The position numbers and the translations under genes are program-made. 64,000 nucleotides of DNA from Synanceia verrucosa. Lineage: Eukaryota > Chordata > Actinopteri > Perciformes > Synanceiidae. Position 1 is the first letter of the stretch. Each line of letters starts with the position of its first letter. The stretch lies in assembly GCA_029721515.1 (NCBI GenBank), contig CM056563.1, positions 4,542,454 through 4,606,453 of the forward strand, written 5' to 3'. This document shows positions 38,660 to 50,485 of the stretch, in pieces. Under the pieces are notes generated by a model. It did no database searches. It had not been told where the DNA came from and worked only from the letters and a program-made list of their open reading frames with translations.

Positions 38660-39570
38660 TTCTACATGTGCCTAAACAAATAAATATAAAATCTAAATAT
38701 ATATATATAAAAAAAACACATCTTACCCATGCTTTCAGGCAGGATGATAAGCTTCATCCGGTTGCCTCTCCCACAGTCAGCGGTCCAGGGTCTGAAGGGT
38801 TTTGCTGGTGACAAGACCCTGGGCCTGTCCTTTGAAGGAAGGCTTTTGGGTGACATTTTGGTCAGCCCTTTTGCTTCAGGCGGTGTAGCGCTGGTAGATG
38901 GGCCTGACATTTCCACATGTTCCTACCAAAGAAAGTTAAAGGCATGAACACAAAGTGGCACAGACAGAGGCAAACACAGAAGGACACTCCGTCACCTGAG
39001 CAGCAGGAGCAGCAGCAGCATCAGGGCTCTTTGCCACCCTCCCTTTAAACAGGGTCTGGTAATTGTTGCAATTTTTTCAGATCATCCAGCAGCAAAGCAT
39101 TCACCTCATGCAACCTCTGCAGAACCCACTGGGTTCTCTCTATACTCCCTACTTTCAGCCCTGTCACAGTCCGCTTCCTCTGGAAATTCCAATGGCATCT
39201 CCAAAATTTCCTCCACTAAGTCCTCATCCAGGTCCTTGTTAGACCTCATGGGGGGTGTAGGGTCAGTTTCTCAGAGGTCAGCCAGCAAATTCTTGGCCAT
39301 TCAGGTTTTTTGCCAGCTGAATCATCCAGGCTCTCTCTGCTTTAGAAAGCTCCATGTGTGACACATGAATGTGTCAGTCCAGACGGGTGAGGGTATCCAC
39401 ACCCTCTGACAGGACTGGGACAGTTTGAATATTACTCTCCCTGCTGCCAAATTCAGGGTGAGGCACCTATCCTCAGCATTGTTCATGTAATGCATTGTCA
39501 TGAGGTGCTTGTTTAGAACACGGTAGCTCCTCTTGCAAATAATGCAAACAGCCATGATGAATGTAAAAGG
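38660..39570 (-). pseudogene. Zinc-finger-like ORF fragment of unknown element
   Basis: From ATG at 39555 on the minus strand: MAVCIICKRSYRVLNKHLMT then MHYMNNAEDRC. This is a C-x2-C...H-x4-H finger followed by a leucine/alanine-rich LNLAAGRV. Downstream on the same strand the frame breaks; an open segment 38916-38662 (proline/serine/lysine-rich) starts after TTTGGTAG| and ends at CATG|GTAAGATG, which look like splice sites. The finger resembles those next to tyrosine-recombinase ORFs in fish elements, but that is recollection. It could be a decayed host gene. Confidence 0.35.
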
Positions 39571-39632
39571 GAGAAAAAATGCAGGCTAAACACACCCATT
39601 TTAAAGCAAATAATAAAAATTAAACAAAACTG

Positions 39633-40225
39633 TTACGCTGGTCTAGTCTCAGGTGAACCCAAATGCATGACTCAAGTCACAGATATTCCAAAGTAAGAGT
39701 CTTTATTAACAATCAGGCAAGTGGGCACACTTTGGTACTGATGCACTCTTCCTGGCAAATGGAAAAGACACGCCAACACAAGAATCCCCCTCTTACACTG
39801 ACCATCAAAAGGACAACTAGAAACTTAAGGCTAACAACTCAAAATCTATAACTGTGAAAACTACAACAAAGGGTCTTAAGACATTCTCTACACTAGAGGT
39901 TCTCAAAGTTAACAAACAAAAAAATTACAAAACAAAATATCTATATGGCCTCTATCTATACTAGAGGCAAAGAATCTTTGCAAAGAAAAGGAGGGCACAC
40001 TATACTTGAGGCTATTAAACAATACAAAGGAAATGTTCTTCACTAAAGGCTACAAAACTTACAAAGAAAAGTGCTCATCTACTGAGGAAGTGGAAGTGAG
40101 GAAGTGACTTGAAACCTGGCACACGTGGGGAGGAGGCATGGCAGGACGCAATGATCTCACAAAAACAGTGGGAAGACCGGATTATTTAAACAATATTAAT
40201 GGGACACAGGTGGAAACAAGCCAAG
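39633..40225 (-). mobile_element. Ty3/gypsy LTR-like sequence
   Basis: Left boundary TGTTACGCTGGTCTAGTCTC; on the minus strand this is an LTR 3' end (...GCGTAACA) preceded by AATAAAGACTCTTACTTTGG, which would supply the polyadenylation site. The upstream part has TTGTTTCCACCTGTGTCCCA and TTTAAATAATCC, as in the other LTR-like blocks. It joins a LINE at about 40225. Confidence 0.45.
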
Positions 40226-43110
40226 CCAAAAAGCCAAAAGTCTGTAGTTGAGTCCGTTGTGCCATACATTGAAAGCTTTTTCAATGTCAAAGAATATTGC
40301 CAGGGTTATTTCTTTTTTGTTAAGGTGTCTGTGGGTGTCTTCTGATAGGTGGAGAATGTTGTCCATGGGGGCTCTTCCTTTTTCTGTAACCGGCTTGGTG
40401 TATTGTGATGAGACTCATGGTTTCGATGTGTTTGGTGAGATGTGAGGTGACTATTCTTTCAAACAGTTTTCCAATGTGGCAAAGGAGACTAATGGGGTGG
40501 TAACTGGCAATGTTGTGTTTGTCTTTTCCGGGTTTGTGGATCATGGTAACAAGTGCAATCTTCCAGGGTGAGGGGAAGTGTTCTGTGTTGAGGCAGATGG
40601 TGAAGAGCTTTCTGAGTTGTTGAAGGTAAGTGATTGGTGCTTGTTTTATTAGGATGGTGTCCCTAGTGTCTTCTCTCTGTGTTTTGTGTTTTGTGTCTTT
40701 CTCTTGATTGTCAGTGATGGTTGTGCCAGGCATTTTGAGCAGGGGGATGGTCTTGCTTTGTGAGTCTCCATTTATGCTTTTAATTATTTTGCCAAAATGT
40801 CTGGGGTTTTGTGTCATGATCCGGGTTGTGGTAAAATGACTTCTAGGTTTTCTGCTTGTGGAGAGTGAGTTGTGATTTTGTAGCCTGTTAATTTTCTTTT
40901 TTGGTGTAGTGGGGGGGGCAGTATTGGCAATATTTAGAGTTATTGTTTCCTCTCTGGCTTATTTGGCTGTAGAGAGATGCTTGGTGGTCCAGGTGGTGGG
41001 GAGTGGTGGTGAGGTATGGTGGCAGTGTCCTTCAGTTTTTCTTTTGTGTTCCCTGTGTATATTTCCCAGTTTGCTGTCCTATAGTTATATTTCTTGCATT
41101 GGATGACTTGCAGATGAAGGAAGAAAGAGATAAGGGGGGTATTCCACGAAGCTGGCTAAAGAAAGCTGGGCTATCGCCGGTAAGCATGGCTTGAATAAGC
41201 GGCCACTTTAATCTTAGCCGCGACTCGTTCCACTAACGAGGCTCAGCTGTTTCTCATCAACGCTTATTCTAGCCAGGCTGATCCAAGCCGCGGCTATGCG
41301 CGCCTCCACGGTACATAAAAAGCCCTGAAGTATCGATTGTCGAAATGATCATGGATCATGGAAAAAAAGGTTGAGCAGAATTGTTCTCCGGTGGAGCAAA
41401 CCCTCCTCATGCAATTGTACGAGGTGTACAAGGAGAAAATTCAAAAGAAAGGCAACACCGTTGCCATTGTGAAAGCCAGGGACATGGTGTGGCAAAGCAT
41501 CGCGGACCGTTTAAATCCGTAAGTTATTGCCGACACATATTTTACAACTGACGCATGTCTCGATGCAGTCAGCCTGCTTGGTTGTCTAATTTTATTCCTC
41601 ACTTCTGCGTATGTACTGTCAACACTTTTTTTTTAGTGATGATAGTGGCACAGCGCCCTACTTTTAAATAAGAGAGAAGACACAAAAGAGCTTGTACACA
41701 GAGTAGTCATGTCATCATTTGGTGGAAGGAAGGCTTTTTTTAATGGGAAATTGTTGCTGTTGTTGCCTTCAGTGTTTTGGATGAGATCATCCATCTTGTT
41801 TGTGTTGATGATTGTCAGATTGCAACATATTTGTTTCCTTGTAGTTGTTGTTATAACAAACGTAATCTGTTTCATTGTATTCAATAATTTTGAGGATCAG
41901 AAGTGCTACTCCTCCTCCATTCCCTGCCTGCCTTTCTTTCCTGATGATATTGTTGTCGAAGATATGGATTTTTGTTCTTTTTGATTGTTTCATTTATGGG
42001 TGCTATGGAGATGTTTTTCTTTGAGCAGTTGGATAAGTTCCTGTTTTTTTCCTTGTATTCCCCTGATGTTGATATGGACTAAGTGGTGAAAGCCATAATG
42101 AGACTTAGTGGGGTGAACTGATGTTTTGTTCCTGGTGGTTGTGATAGGGGGTGGTTCAGACTTTGAAGTGTGTGTGTTTTCTGATACTCCTGATTACATC
42201 TTCTATTTTTCCTTCACTCATTGTGAGTTTCCTCAGGTCATCACATAGGTGTGCAAAATCTGTAATTAATGGTTTTGGCTGGGGGTGTAGGTGATGGTGG
42301 GCTGACTGGTGGATTTTACAGTGGTATGCTGGCTGGTGGGTGGTTTCCTGGTTGATGGGGTCATGAATGACAAATGGACAGGGCAAGATTTGGAGGCAGC
42401 CTTTGATGACCAGTGATTTTGCTGGGGTGTTGGACTGGGGGTGGAGCCTTGTTTGTGGGCCAGTCTGCAGGTGAATTGTGCTTTGTTAAATGAGTCTGTG
42501 GGCCATGGTGAGAGCAGGATGTTAAGGGAAGGGTTGTCTGTGGGGAAGATGAGGATATAGCCGGTTTGAGTCTCTGTATTTCTTGAAGGATGGAGTGGTT
42601 TGTTGAGAATTGGTTCTATGGGGGGGTTTAGTAGTTTTCTAGGACAACAGGAGTGATGTTTTGGTATTCTGATGACTACCGTCTTGCTCTTTTCCTTGAA
42701 CCTATATTGAAGTTTTGGTATTTGTGCATGTTTGTGGTGACAATGTCCATGTAGCTAGCAGAGGGGGATGGGGTGGTGGGGTGGGGGTCTTGCCCATGTA
42801 GGAGGATCTCTTTCCATGGTGGTTAAAGTGGTTTACATCTGTGTGGTGATATTCTTGAGGGGAGTTGACTGGGTGTATATGTTCTTGATCATGAGATTGT
42901 CTATTTTTTTCGTGGTTGGTGTTTCACTGGGGGTTGGTGGGTTTGTTCGGGCCATGGTGGTTGCGCTGTCATCGTTCTTGGGTCAGCGGGTTGTTTTTTT
43001 TCTGTGTTGATTTCCCGTGGACTTCAAAGGTTGATGTACAGATTTTTTTCTTTCCATTGCGGTGATTTGGGGTGAGGAGTCCATGCGGAGGGTGTATGGA
43101 AGTGAGTCAG
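40226..43110 (-). mobile_element. Jockey/I-type LINE remnant, interrupted
   Basis: Minus strand, 5' to 3' from high to low coordinates: an ORF1-like start MARTNPPTPSETPTTKK (from about 42955); an endonuclease-like segment RKERQAGNGGGVALL (41990-41790); reverse transcriptase entry WKIALVTMIHKPGKD with SYHPISLLCHIGKLFERIV (40640-40440) and a final DIEKAFN..WHNGLNYRL (40300-40230). It is truncated just past the first RT palm motif at the gypsy LTR. A Harbinger fragment interrupts it. Multiple stops. Confidence 0.65.
41133..41640 (+). mobile_element. PIF/Harbinger 5' fragment with Myb-like exon
   Basis: Begins GGGGGGTATTCCACGAAGCT, a Harbinger-type end. From ATG 41358 to 41518 a 53-codon exon, MEKKVEQNCSPVEQTLLMQL ... 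KGNTVAIVKARDMVWQSIAD, resembles the Myb/SANT-like (NAIF1-like) DNA-binding protein that Harbinger elements encode beside their transposase. It stops at a good donor, ATCC|GTAAGTT. No transposase or right end is present. Confidence 0.6.
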
Positions 43111-43211
43111 AATGGCTGAATTGCTTGAATGGCTTGTTGTGTTTTTTTCCTTGGGGGGGTGTTGTGTGTAATACAGTGTATTGATATAGTGTTTTTATGT
43201 GGTGGAAGAGA

Positions 43212-43574
43212 GCGGCACGGTGATGTAGTGGTTAGCACTGTCGCCTCACAGCAAGAAGGTACCGGGTTCAAATCCCGGCCTGGGGCCTGTCTGTGTGGAG
43301 TTTGCATGTTCTCCCTGTGTCTGTGTGGGTTCTCTCCGGGTACTCCGGCTTCCTCCCACCATCCAAATACATGCATGAGGATTAGGTTAATTGGCTAATT
43401 TAAATTGTCCGTAGGTGTGAATGTGAGTGTGAATGGTTGTCTGTCTCTGTGTGTCCTGTGATGAACTGGAGACTTGTCCAGGGTGCACCCTGCCTTCCGC
43501 CGTAAGACAGCTGGGCTAGACTCCAGCCCCCCACGACCCTATGAGAGGATAAGCTGTAGATAATGGATGGATGG
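43212..43574 (+). mobile_element. tRNA-like teleost SINE, full length
   Basis: GCGGCACGGTGATGTAGTGG head, B-box-like GGGTTCAAATCCC, complete body with GTCTGTCTCTGTGTGTCCTG, and (ATGG)n tail. A perfect 15-bp target duplication ATGTGGTGGAAGAGA lies at 43197-43211 and 43575-43589. The best preserved copy in the window. Confidence 0.92.
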
Positions 43575-43589
43575 ATGTGGTGGAAGAGA

Positions 43590-43904
43590 ATGCTTAGTTA
43601 GACCCGTGAAAGTGTATTAGCTGAGTGACACCCATATGAGTTGTAAAGTGTAAAGTTTTACAGTGTAAAGATGCCTTGGTGACATGCAACTGTACTGTGT
43701 TTGACTGTCCTAGCTAGATGGCTTCATGGAGCTTCAGTGCAGAAAGGTGATGCTTGTGCGTGGCTGCTGGTGGATAAGAGCTGTGGTGAGCAGTGGACAT
43801 GAATGAGGAAGGAAATGTTGAAGTGCACTCACTTGAGACAGTGTCTGCTGGACAAAGCTCTCGAGTGGCGCTGCTCTTTAGATAACTCCTTTGTTTGCTT
43901 GTTT
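43590..43904. other. No gene recognised
   Basis: About 300 bases between the SINE and a LINE 3' end; nothing recognised. Confidence 0.5.
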
Positions 43905-44102
43905 GAAATGTTTATTTCAAATACATAAATAAATAACAATAATATGAACATAAATAAAGATAACATAGTCAAATGAATATTTGAAAAGGAGTGAGAAGAA
44001 GTAAAACTTATTTACTCCCACCCTTTATCCTTAAGTAATAGCATAATCAACTTCCTTCCACCTCTTACATACATACATCGATACATACACGTGTATATAT
44101 AA

Positions 44103-44144
<42 letters not shown>

Positions 44145-45245
44145 TTCCATACATACATACCTACAGACAGACTGACATAAACACATATACCCACATACAA
44201 ACACACATACAGTACATACATCAAACATAACACATATGCTGTAAGTAAGATGTACTTACTATACATACTATAATACATGCACACATAATTATACAGTCAT
44301 GCTATATGCATTAATATGTATAAACATACACACAGTAAAAAACATTCATCCATTGACACATGTACAGGCCCACATAAAGATGTACATATACTATACAAGC
44401 ACAATACACACAAACATCACAAAAGAGACTAGCAGAACAAACCAAAGCAAGGAAAGAAAAGAAACAAATAGAAATAACCAAAATACATAACTAGACATTT
44501 GCCCCTAAAACACCTTGTGATTGGCCGCACCTTCTTCATCCTCAGACCTTTTGAAAATGTATTTATTATTTTTAGACAGCATTTTAAACTGTGTCATATT
44601 TGAACATTGCTTCAATTCCACGCTAAATCCTTTCAGAAGTTTCACCCCGCATACTGATAGACAAAAACATTTTCTTGTCTTGGTTCTTTGAAGTTACATT
44701 TTCTCCTTAGATTGTAACACTTTTCATGATTTTTGATCCATCGTTGAATATTCCCTGGTAATGGATTATCTTTTGTTTTGAACATTATTTGTGCTGTTTG
44801 GTATTGCACAGTGTCAGTAAGCTTAAATGTAAATGTGTAAATGTGACCTTAGAAATAATGTGTTTGTGTGATTCTGATAAACAGTTTTGTGAATGATCCG
44901 TAATGCTCCTTTCTCTAGGATATTTATTGAATATAGTGAGGTTTGTAGTTGTTGTCCCAAACCTCAGCACAGTACTGCAAATAAGGAGAGACAAGTGAAT
45001 AGTATAGAGGGTGGAATGATTTGCTGTCTAAGACCTTCTTTGCTTTATTAATTACTGCAGTGTTTCTTGAGACTTTGCTCTGTATATGTTTTATATGTGG
45101 TTTCCAGCTGATTTTGTCGTCTATAATTACCCCCCAAAATTTCATTTTATGAACTCTCTCAATTTCTACCCTCTCTACTTTTATCTTTACTTGTGCATTC
45201 ATTCTACAGTTTCAAAATAACATAATTTTTTGTCTTACCTAAATT
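43905..45245 (-). pseudogene. CR1-group LINE (Rex1-like), 3' end and RT C-terminus
   Basis: Minus strand 45202-44924 encodes KFWGVIIDDKISWKPHIKHI, INKAKKVLDSKSFHPLYYSL and VSPYLQYCAEVWDN, the thumb/C-terminal region of CR1-group fish LINEs. Shifted remnants continue to about 44530. The 3' UTR ends with a TTGAAATAAACATTTCAAAC-like tail on the minus strand. A TA microsatellite (44106-44142) has grown inside. Confidence 0.7.
44100..44145. repeat. (TA)n microsatellite
   Basis: About 18 TA units followed by ATACATAC-type tetranucleotide repeats to about 44230. Confidence 0.9.
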
Positions 45246-45289
45246 TATTGATGATTTGTTGCTGTCAAAGCATACGTTTTGCCTCCTTT

Positions 45290-45812
45290 TGCAGCACGGT
45301 ACCACCCCGGCTGATCCTACCATCCTCGCGGCCGCAAACGCTGCAACCCGTTGTGATGCCTGCAGTACAGACCCTGTCACACCCGAGGAAGTCAGAGCCG
45401 CTCTGAAAAAACTTAACAACAGGAAAGCCCCCGGCATCTGTGTAGTAACCGCTGAGATGCTAAAATCAGGCGGTGATAGCATCGTCGAGTGGCTCACCCA
45501 CACTTTCAGCCAGGTGTGGAGACAGAGAGGCTACCCAGTGATTGGACCAGAGGAGTCATCATACCCTTCTGGAAACGCAGGGTGACAGGCTCGTCTACGG
45601 CAACCATAGAGGCATCACCCTTCTTTCCATCCCCAGCAAGCTCTTTACCAGGATCTTGCTCACTCGTGCTCTCCAAGCCATTAGAAGCAGCCGCTGTCCT
45701 CAGCAGGCTGGATTCATGCCTAACCGCTCCACAAAAGACCACATCTCTGCCATTCGTCTGTTGATAGAGAAGACCGCCATCTGTACATTGGGTTCATAGA
45801 TCTGAAGTCTGC
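45290..45812 (+). pseudogene. RTE-type LINE fragment (start of reverse transcriptase)
   Basis: Plus strand: TPEEVRAALKKLNNRKAPGI, then AEMLKSGGDSIVEWL. After a frameshift near 45550: YGNHRGITLLSIPSKLFTRI and CPQQAGFMPNRSTKDHI, then FIDLKSA, where it stops abruptly at the fold-back element. Typical RTE/BovB-clade RT blocks 0-3. Confidence 0.78.
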
Positions 45813-47314
45813 ACATTATTACGTGTTATGTTTTTTGTTAGAGCAATATATTTTCACTTTATAAGGTGATAATATTTATTGTAAGAATATGAAATGTTTC
45901 ACGTTATAACATGTTAGTTTGTTATACTGTAAAAATGTGATAATTTACATTGTAAAAACGTGATAATTATATTGTAAGAATGTGATAAGTGTATTGTAAA
46001 AACGTGAAAAACTTCAGGTAATTGATGAGGAAGCAAGGAAACAGTGTGCAGTGGAGCAGATAAGTGGAAGGAAATTTAAGTTAAGACTTAATTAAGCTGT
46101 ACTTCATGCTAGCAATGAGACTTGGCCAGATTATCTTGTTACTGAGCACAATCGATGACACTGTGATAAGTATGTGCACGCTACTGTCACAGGGCAGTTG
46201 GGATTGGTTTTATTGATTATTATATTATATTGTATATTTTAAGAGTTTTGGCATGGTTTTATTTATCAGTGTGTTTTAAGTTTTTATTGCATGTTTTAAA
46301 AATCTCCACCTGGAGGTTCCGCTCGTCTTTAACAGGAACCAATCAACGGCGGAGGAAGGGTTTTTTGAACTGGGAAGAGAACAAACGAGTGAGCAGATGA
46401 AGAGTGGCAGGGGGTGTCGAGAGAACACACGCCGGGAAATGAGGCAGAGAGAGATGAAGGCCAGGTGAAGGAGACGGCGACGGAAAATGCAGCGTGTTCC
46501 GACGCGTCACAACCACAGAGGCCGAGCTTAATCGCTCTGCCTGGCATGTGAGTACCCCTTTGGGCCATTAGTAACATTCCTACATGGGGGCATTGTGTGA
46601 CTGGATGACCGTACTGGCAGTGATTTTGTGTCCTCCAGGTGGCTTCCAGGAAGCTGGAAGAGCCGAGGCACCAGAGAAACCTGACGCCGTCACGAGCCTC
46701 CTCCTCTAGACCCCGTGTGACACAACTGTCCCGGTCTGAAAATCATTTGAGAGACTTTTATGAAATAGAGACTTCTCTTTTAATGGACACAATTATGAAT
46801 ACAATTATCTCCTTAACCCTCATAGAGTGTTTTATCATCTTTATGGTTGTCTCCTGTAAAACAATAATTTGCAATAAATGATTGTGTGCACCGGCATCTG
46901 TCACCTTGCCCTCTGTTCGTAAAACGTCACCACAGTGTGCTCTCCCCCGATATCACTCAGAACCTGTCCTATTCAATAATTATCTCCCTTATTGTCACTT
47001 ACACTCCCCACCCTTTACACTACTGATACTAACCTGTATGGGACTGTACAGAAGGATGAATCAGTCTGACCCTCTGGAAGTATGACAGGCATCATGGATA
47101 CAAGCTTCAGCTTTTATCCAGACTGGGTATTTTGTGACCCAAAACACAGTGAGGCTTTTATTGTCACGATTTTTACAATATAAATTATCACGTTTTTACA
47201 ATATAAGCTATCACGTTATTACGTGAAACATTTCACATTCTTACAATAATATTATCACGTTATAACGTGAAAATACATTGTTCTAACAATAAACATAACA
47301 AGTAATAACGTGTT
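45813..47314. mobile_element. 1.5-kb fold-back element with long palindrome-rich inverted repeats
   Basis: Left arm (about 45813-46015) begins ATTATTACGTGTTATG and is made of repeated TGTAAAAACGTGATAATT / TTTCACGTTATAACATG units. The right arm (about 47155-47314) is its imperfect inverted copy, ending AACATAACAAGTAATAACGT. The middle, 46020-47150, differs in character: GC-richer, a candidate donor CAT|GTGAGTACCC (46548) and acceptor TCCTCCAG| (46638), an 80-codon frame with a hydrophobic segment (46639-46881), and AATAAATG at 46873. Superfamily not assigned. Confidence 0.65.
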
Positions 47315-47497
47315 ACTGATCAATTTTATCTAGAGTGACAGCAATATACTTCCGTAGTTGTCAAAGAGTTTTGCCAGAATTTTTGAACAAGGCCTCTAAG
47401 TACAAATACTTCGTTACTTCCCATCTCTGCACAGTAGTTGTGCACACGATAGAAAACATAGAACGAGACCTTTGCAAAAATGAACAACATGAACATA

Positions 47498-48540
47498 CAC
47501 TATATTGCCAAATATAGTAATATTGCCAAAAATATCTAATATTGCCACCTGCCTTGACTCACATATGAACTTAAGTGACATCCCATTCCTAATGGGATAT
47601 GACGTTGGTCCACCCTTTGCAGCTATAACAGCTTCAACTCTTCTGGGAAGGCTTTCCACAAGGTTTAGGAGTGTGTTTATGGGAATTTTTGACCAGAAGC
47701 GTATTTGTGAGGTCACACACTGATGTTGGACGAGAAGGCCTGGCTCTCAATCTCTGCTCTAATTCATCTCAAAGGTGTTCTATCGGGTTGAGGTCAGGAC
47801 TCTGTGCAGGCCAGTCAAGTTCATCCACACCAGACTCTGTCATCCATGTCTTTATGGACCTTGCTTTGTGCACTGGTGCGCAGTGATGTTGGAAGAGGAA
47901 GGGGCCAGCTCCAAACTGTTCCCACAAAGTTGGGAGCATGGAATTGTCCAAAATGTCTTGGTATGCTGAAGCATTCAGAGTTCCTTTCACTGGAATTAAG
48001 TGGCCAAGCCCAGCTCCTGAAAAACAACCCCACACCATAATCCCCCCTCCTCCAAACTTTACACTTGGCACAATGCAGTCCGACAAGTATCGTTCTCCTG
48101 GCAACCACCAAATCCAGACTCGACCATCAGATTGCCAGATGGAGAAGCGTGATCCGTCACTGCAGAGAACGTGTCTCCACTGTTCTGGAGTCCAGTGACG
48201 GCGTGCTTTACACCACTGCATCCGACGCTTTGCATTGCACTTGGTGATGTATGGCTTGGATGCAGCTGCTCGGCCATGGAAACCCATTCCATGAAGCTCT
48301 CTGTGCACTGTTCTTGAGCTAATCTGAAGGCCACATGAAGTTTGGAGGTCTGTAGTGATTGACTCTGCAGAAAGTTGGCAACCTCTTTGCACTATGCACC
48401 TCAGCGTCCACTGACCCCGCTCCAACAGTTTATGTGGCCTACCACTTCATTGCTGAGTTGCTGTCGTTCCCAAACACTTCCATGTTGTTATAATACAGCT
48501 GACAGTTGACTGGAATATTTAGGAGTGAGAAAATTTGAAC
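47498..48540 (-). mobile_element. Tc1-like transposon, 5'-truncated, catalytic residues lost
   Basis: Starts CACTATATTGCCAAATATAG next to TA (47496-47497); the other terminal repeat is missing at about 48540. Minus strand 48425-47769 is open for 218 residues: CSDGSRFSIW (second position of the SDE motif is Gly), GGGGIMVWGCFSG, FQHHCAPVHK (family QHDNAPVH, so the second catalytic Asp is His), and SPDLNPIEHL with the third acid. The frame is long but two active-site positions are changed, so no activity is expected. Confidence 0.9.
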
Positions 48541-49372
48541 CCCAGGAGCCTTCTGGTCAAGAGCTAAAATGTGAACAGGTAAAAGACAAGTGGCTTCCAA
48601 TGATGGACTTCATGAACAATTTCTTGTACTCTGTACTTGAATCTATTTCTATTTCCTCCTGATAGCAGAACTTTAATGAACATGTTATGTGTCCAAATCA
48701 CGTGATCAATTTGAGCCAATGTAGCAGTAAGACACAGCGCTGCTGACACTCCGTTTCAACTTGTATTGAAAGTGCGGATTTCTGTTGCACCTGTTTCTTT
48801 TTGTAAGTTTTTGTATAAAAACACCTGGGGCACAGAATCCTTTTTCATAAGTTTTTGAAATTCACACTTCATATGTTCTAAGTTATAAAAACAGTTCGTT
48901 AGACATGCCTGTGGTTTTCTCAGTAAAAGCAAAACAAAAACAACAAAACAACAAAAAAAAACAAAATCACTATTTAGTGACAAAGGTGAGGTTGTGCTGA
49001 AAAAATGACACCAAACAAGGCAAGAAAAACAGTTTTTAAGGTGAAATATAAAGGAAAATCAAAAAGAAATCAAAAACGGCCAATTATACCCCTGATTTTT
49101 AAGGGTTAAAAGACTTCAAAGGCTCCTGAGCACTCTTCTTTACTTTAACCTCCCAAACCTCCCCCTGCTGCTCATATCCACATAAATGTTTACATTTCAG
49201 TTCATTTCCATCTAGAGATCAATTTTGGGAACAATCCTGCATTGGTTTTGAAGGCTTTTATCCTCACCAGTGCAAGTTCCAGCTATAATAACAAACACCA
49301 CCTTTACAGTGTTCTTTCCATCATGGCAAGTAGAGGGAGTTGCTTTCTCACAGCGCTATACCTTTTTTTTTT
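48541..49372. other. No gene recognised
   Basis: Low-complexity A-rich stretch near 48930-48970; otherwise nothing recognised. Confidence 0.5.
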
Positions 49373-50043
49373 TTTACCCCTTTTCCACCAAAAGGAACCT
49401 GGTGCTAGCTCAGTGCTGGTGCTTAGATGGTTCAACTTGCGTTCTTCCTTAGCACCGGTCGCTTTTCCACTGGCAAGGAGCAGAGCCATGTCATTAAATC
49501 ACTGCAAAACGTCAGTACTGACGTCAGTAACATCACTGCATTTTCGTTTTCACCCAGCAAAGCTTGTGTGATGCGAAATCAAAAAATCCAAAGCCGGCAA
49601 AACTAACTGTCACCGGAAAATGGAGTTGCTGCTTGAAGAGATTAGTGACTGTTATATGGCCTTATATTTATGCCACATTCCTGAGTGAACAAAGACAGAT
49701 TTTGAGCGAGCAAATGCATTACCAAGCACATTACCAATATATCTGTGCTCAAATTGACATTTGAGTTCTGGTCTGTGCAAAACATCCATGTGTCTAGGGA
49801 GTCCTTTCATTAAATTTGCGATCAAATCAGGCAGGATTTACTCCGGTCTTGTTAGTCGCAATAACCCCGCCCCAAGCTCCGACGTTATTGGTGCTTAGCA
49901 GCAAAGCCTTGGTGCTTGTCTGGCTCCAGTTTTAAGCACCAGGGTCAGTGCTTAGGCTGTGGAAACACAAAGAATTGGTGCTACTGTAAGTCAGGATCTG
50001 GCTCTGAAATAGCCCTAGAACCACCATCAAAAGGGGTATTTGA
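49373..50043. mobile_element. Candidate MITE with ACCCCTTTT ends
   Basis: Left ACCCCTTTTCCACCAAAAGG and right CATCAAAAGGGGTA form inverted ends. Sub-terminal TGGTGCTTAGATGG / GGTGCTTAGCAGC / GCACCAGGGTCAGTGCTTAG repeats occur in both halves and both orientations. No ORF. Confidence 0.5.
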
Positions 50044-50485
50044 GTCCCTGCAGTGACAGAAAGCAGAACAATCAGTTCCAGCATTTCTTTTTTCAACAGT
50101 AAAGCCAGAGAAATATGTTGAATGACACGGATATCTTGTCACAAGATATAAAGCATGCACCATGGCACTTTAACCTGGCTTGACTCTGTAGAAGCTTTAC
50201 TGTTAACCTTGGTGTCTCATTGATCTGTATAAAAGCTAGTGACACTGAGGTCGTGTTAACTTATTGTTTGACTCTAACTTAAGCAGCCAAACAGGGTTGT
50301 GTTATAATGAAATAACAGTAAGGTGTTAAATTTTTCCTTGTCATGTGTAATACATATAACTATGTAAATATTGAATACATGCATACGTAGGAACGCATTT
50401 TAAATTTCTTTCATGAGATAATCATCAGATACATCATTTGGTCAATATACAGTGCATCCAGATTCCACAATTTGTTATGTTCCAA

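Noticed and set aside
46639..46881. 80-codon frame with a hydrophobic C-terminal segment as a new small membrane protein
   Set aside because: It starts at GTG right after a candidate acceptor, no in-frame upstream ATG was found, and it lies in a fold-back element. Kept only as a finding about the element.
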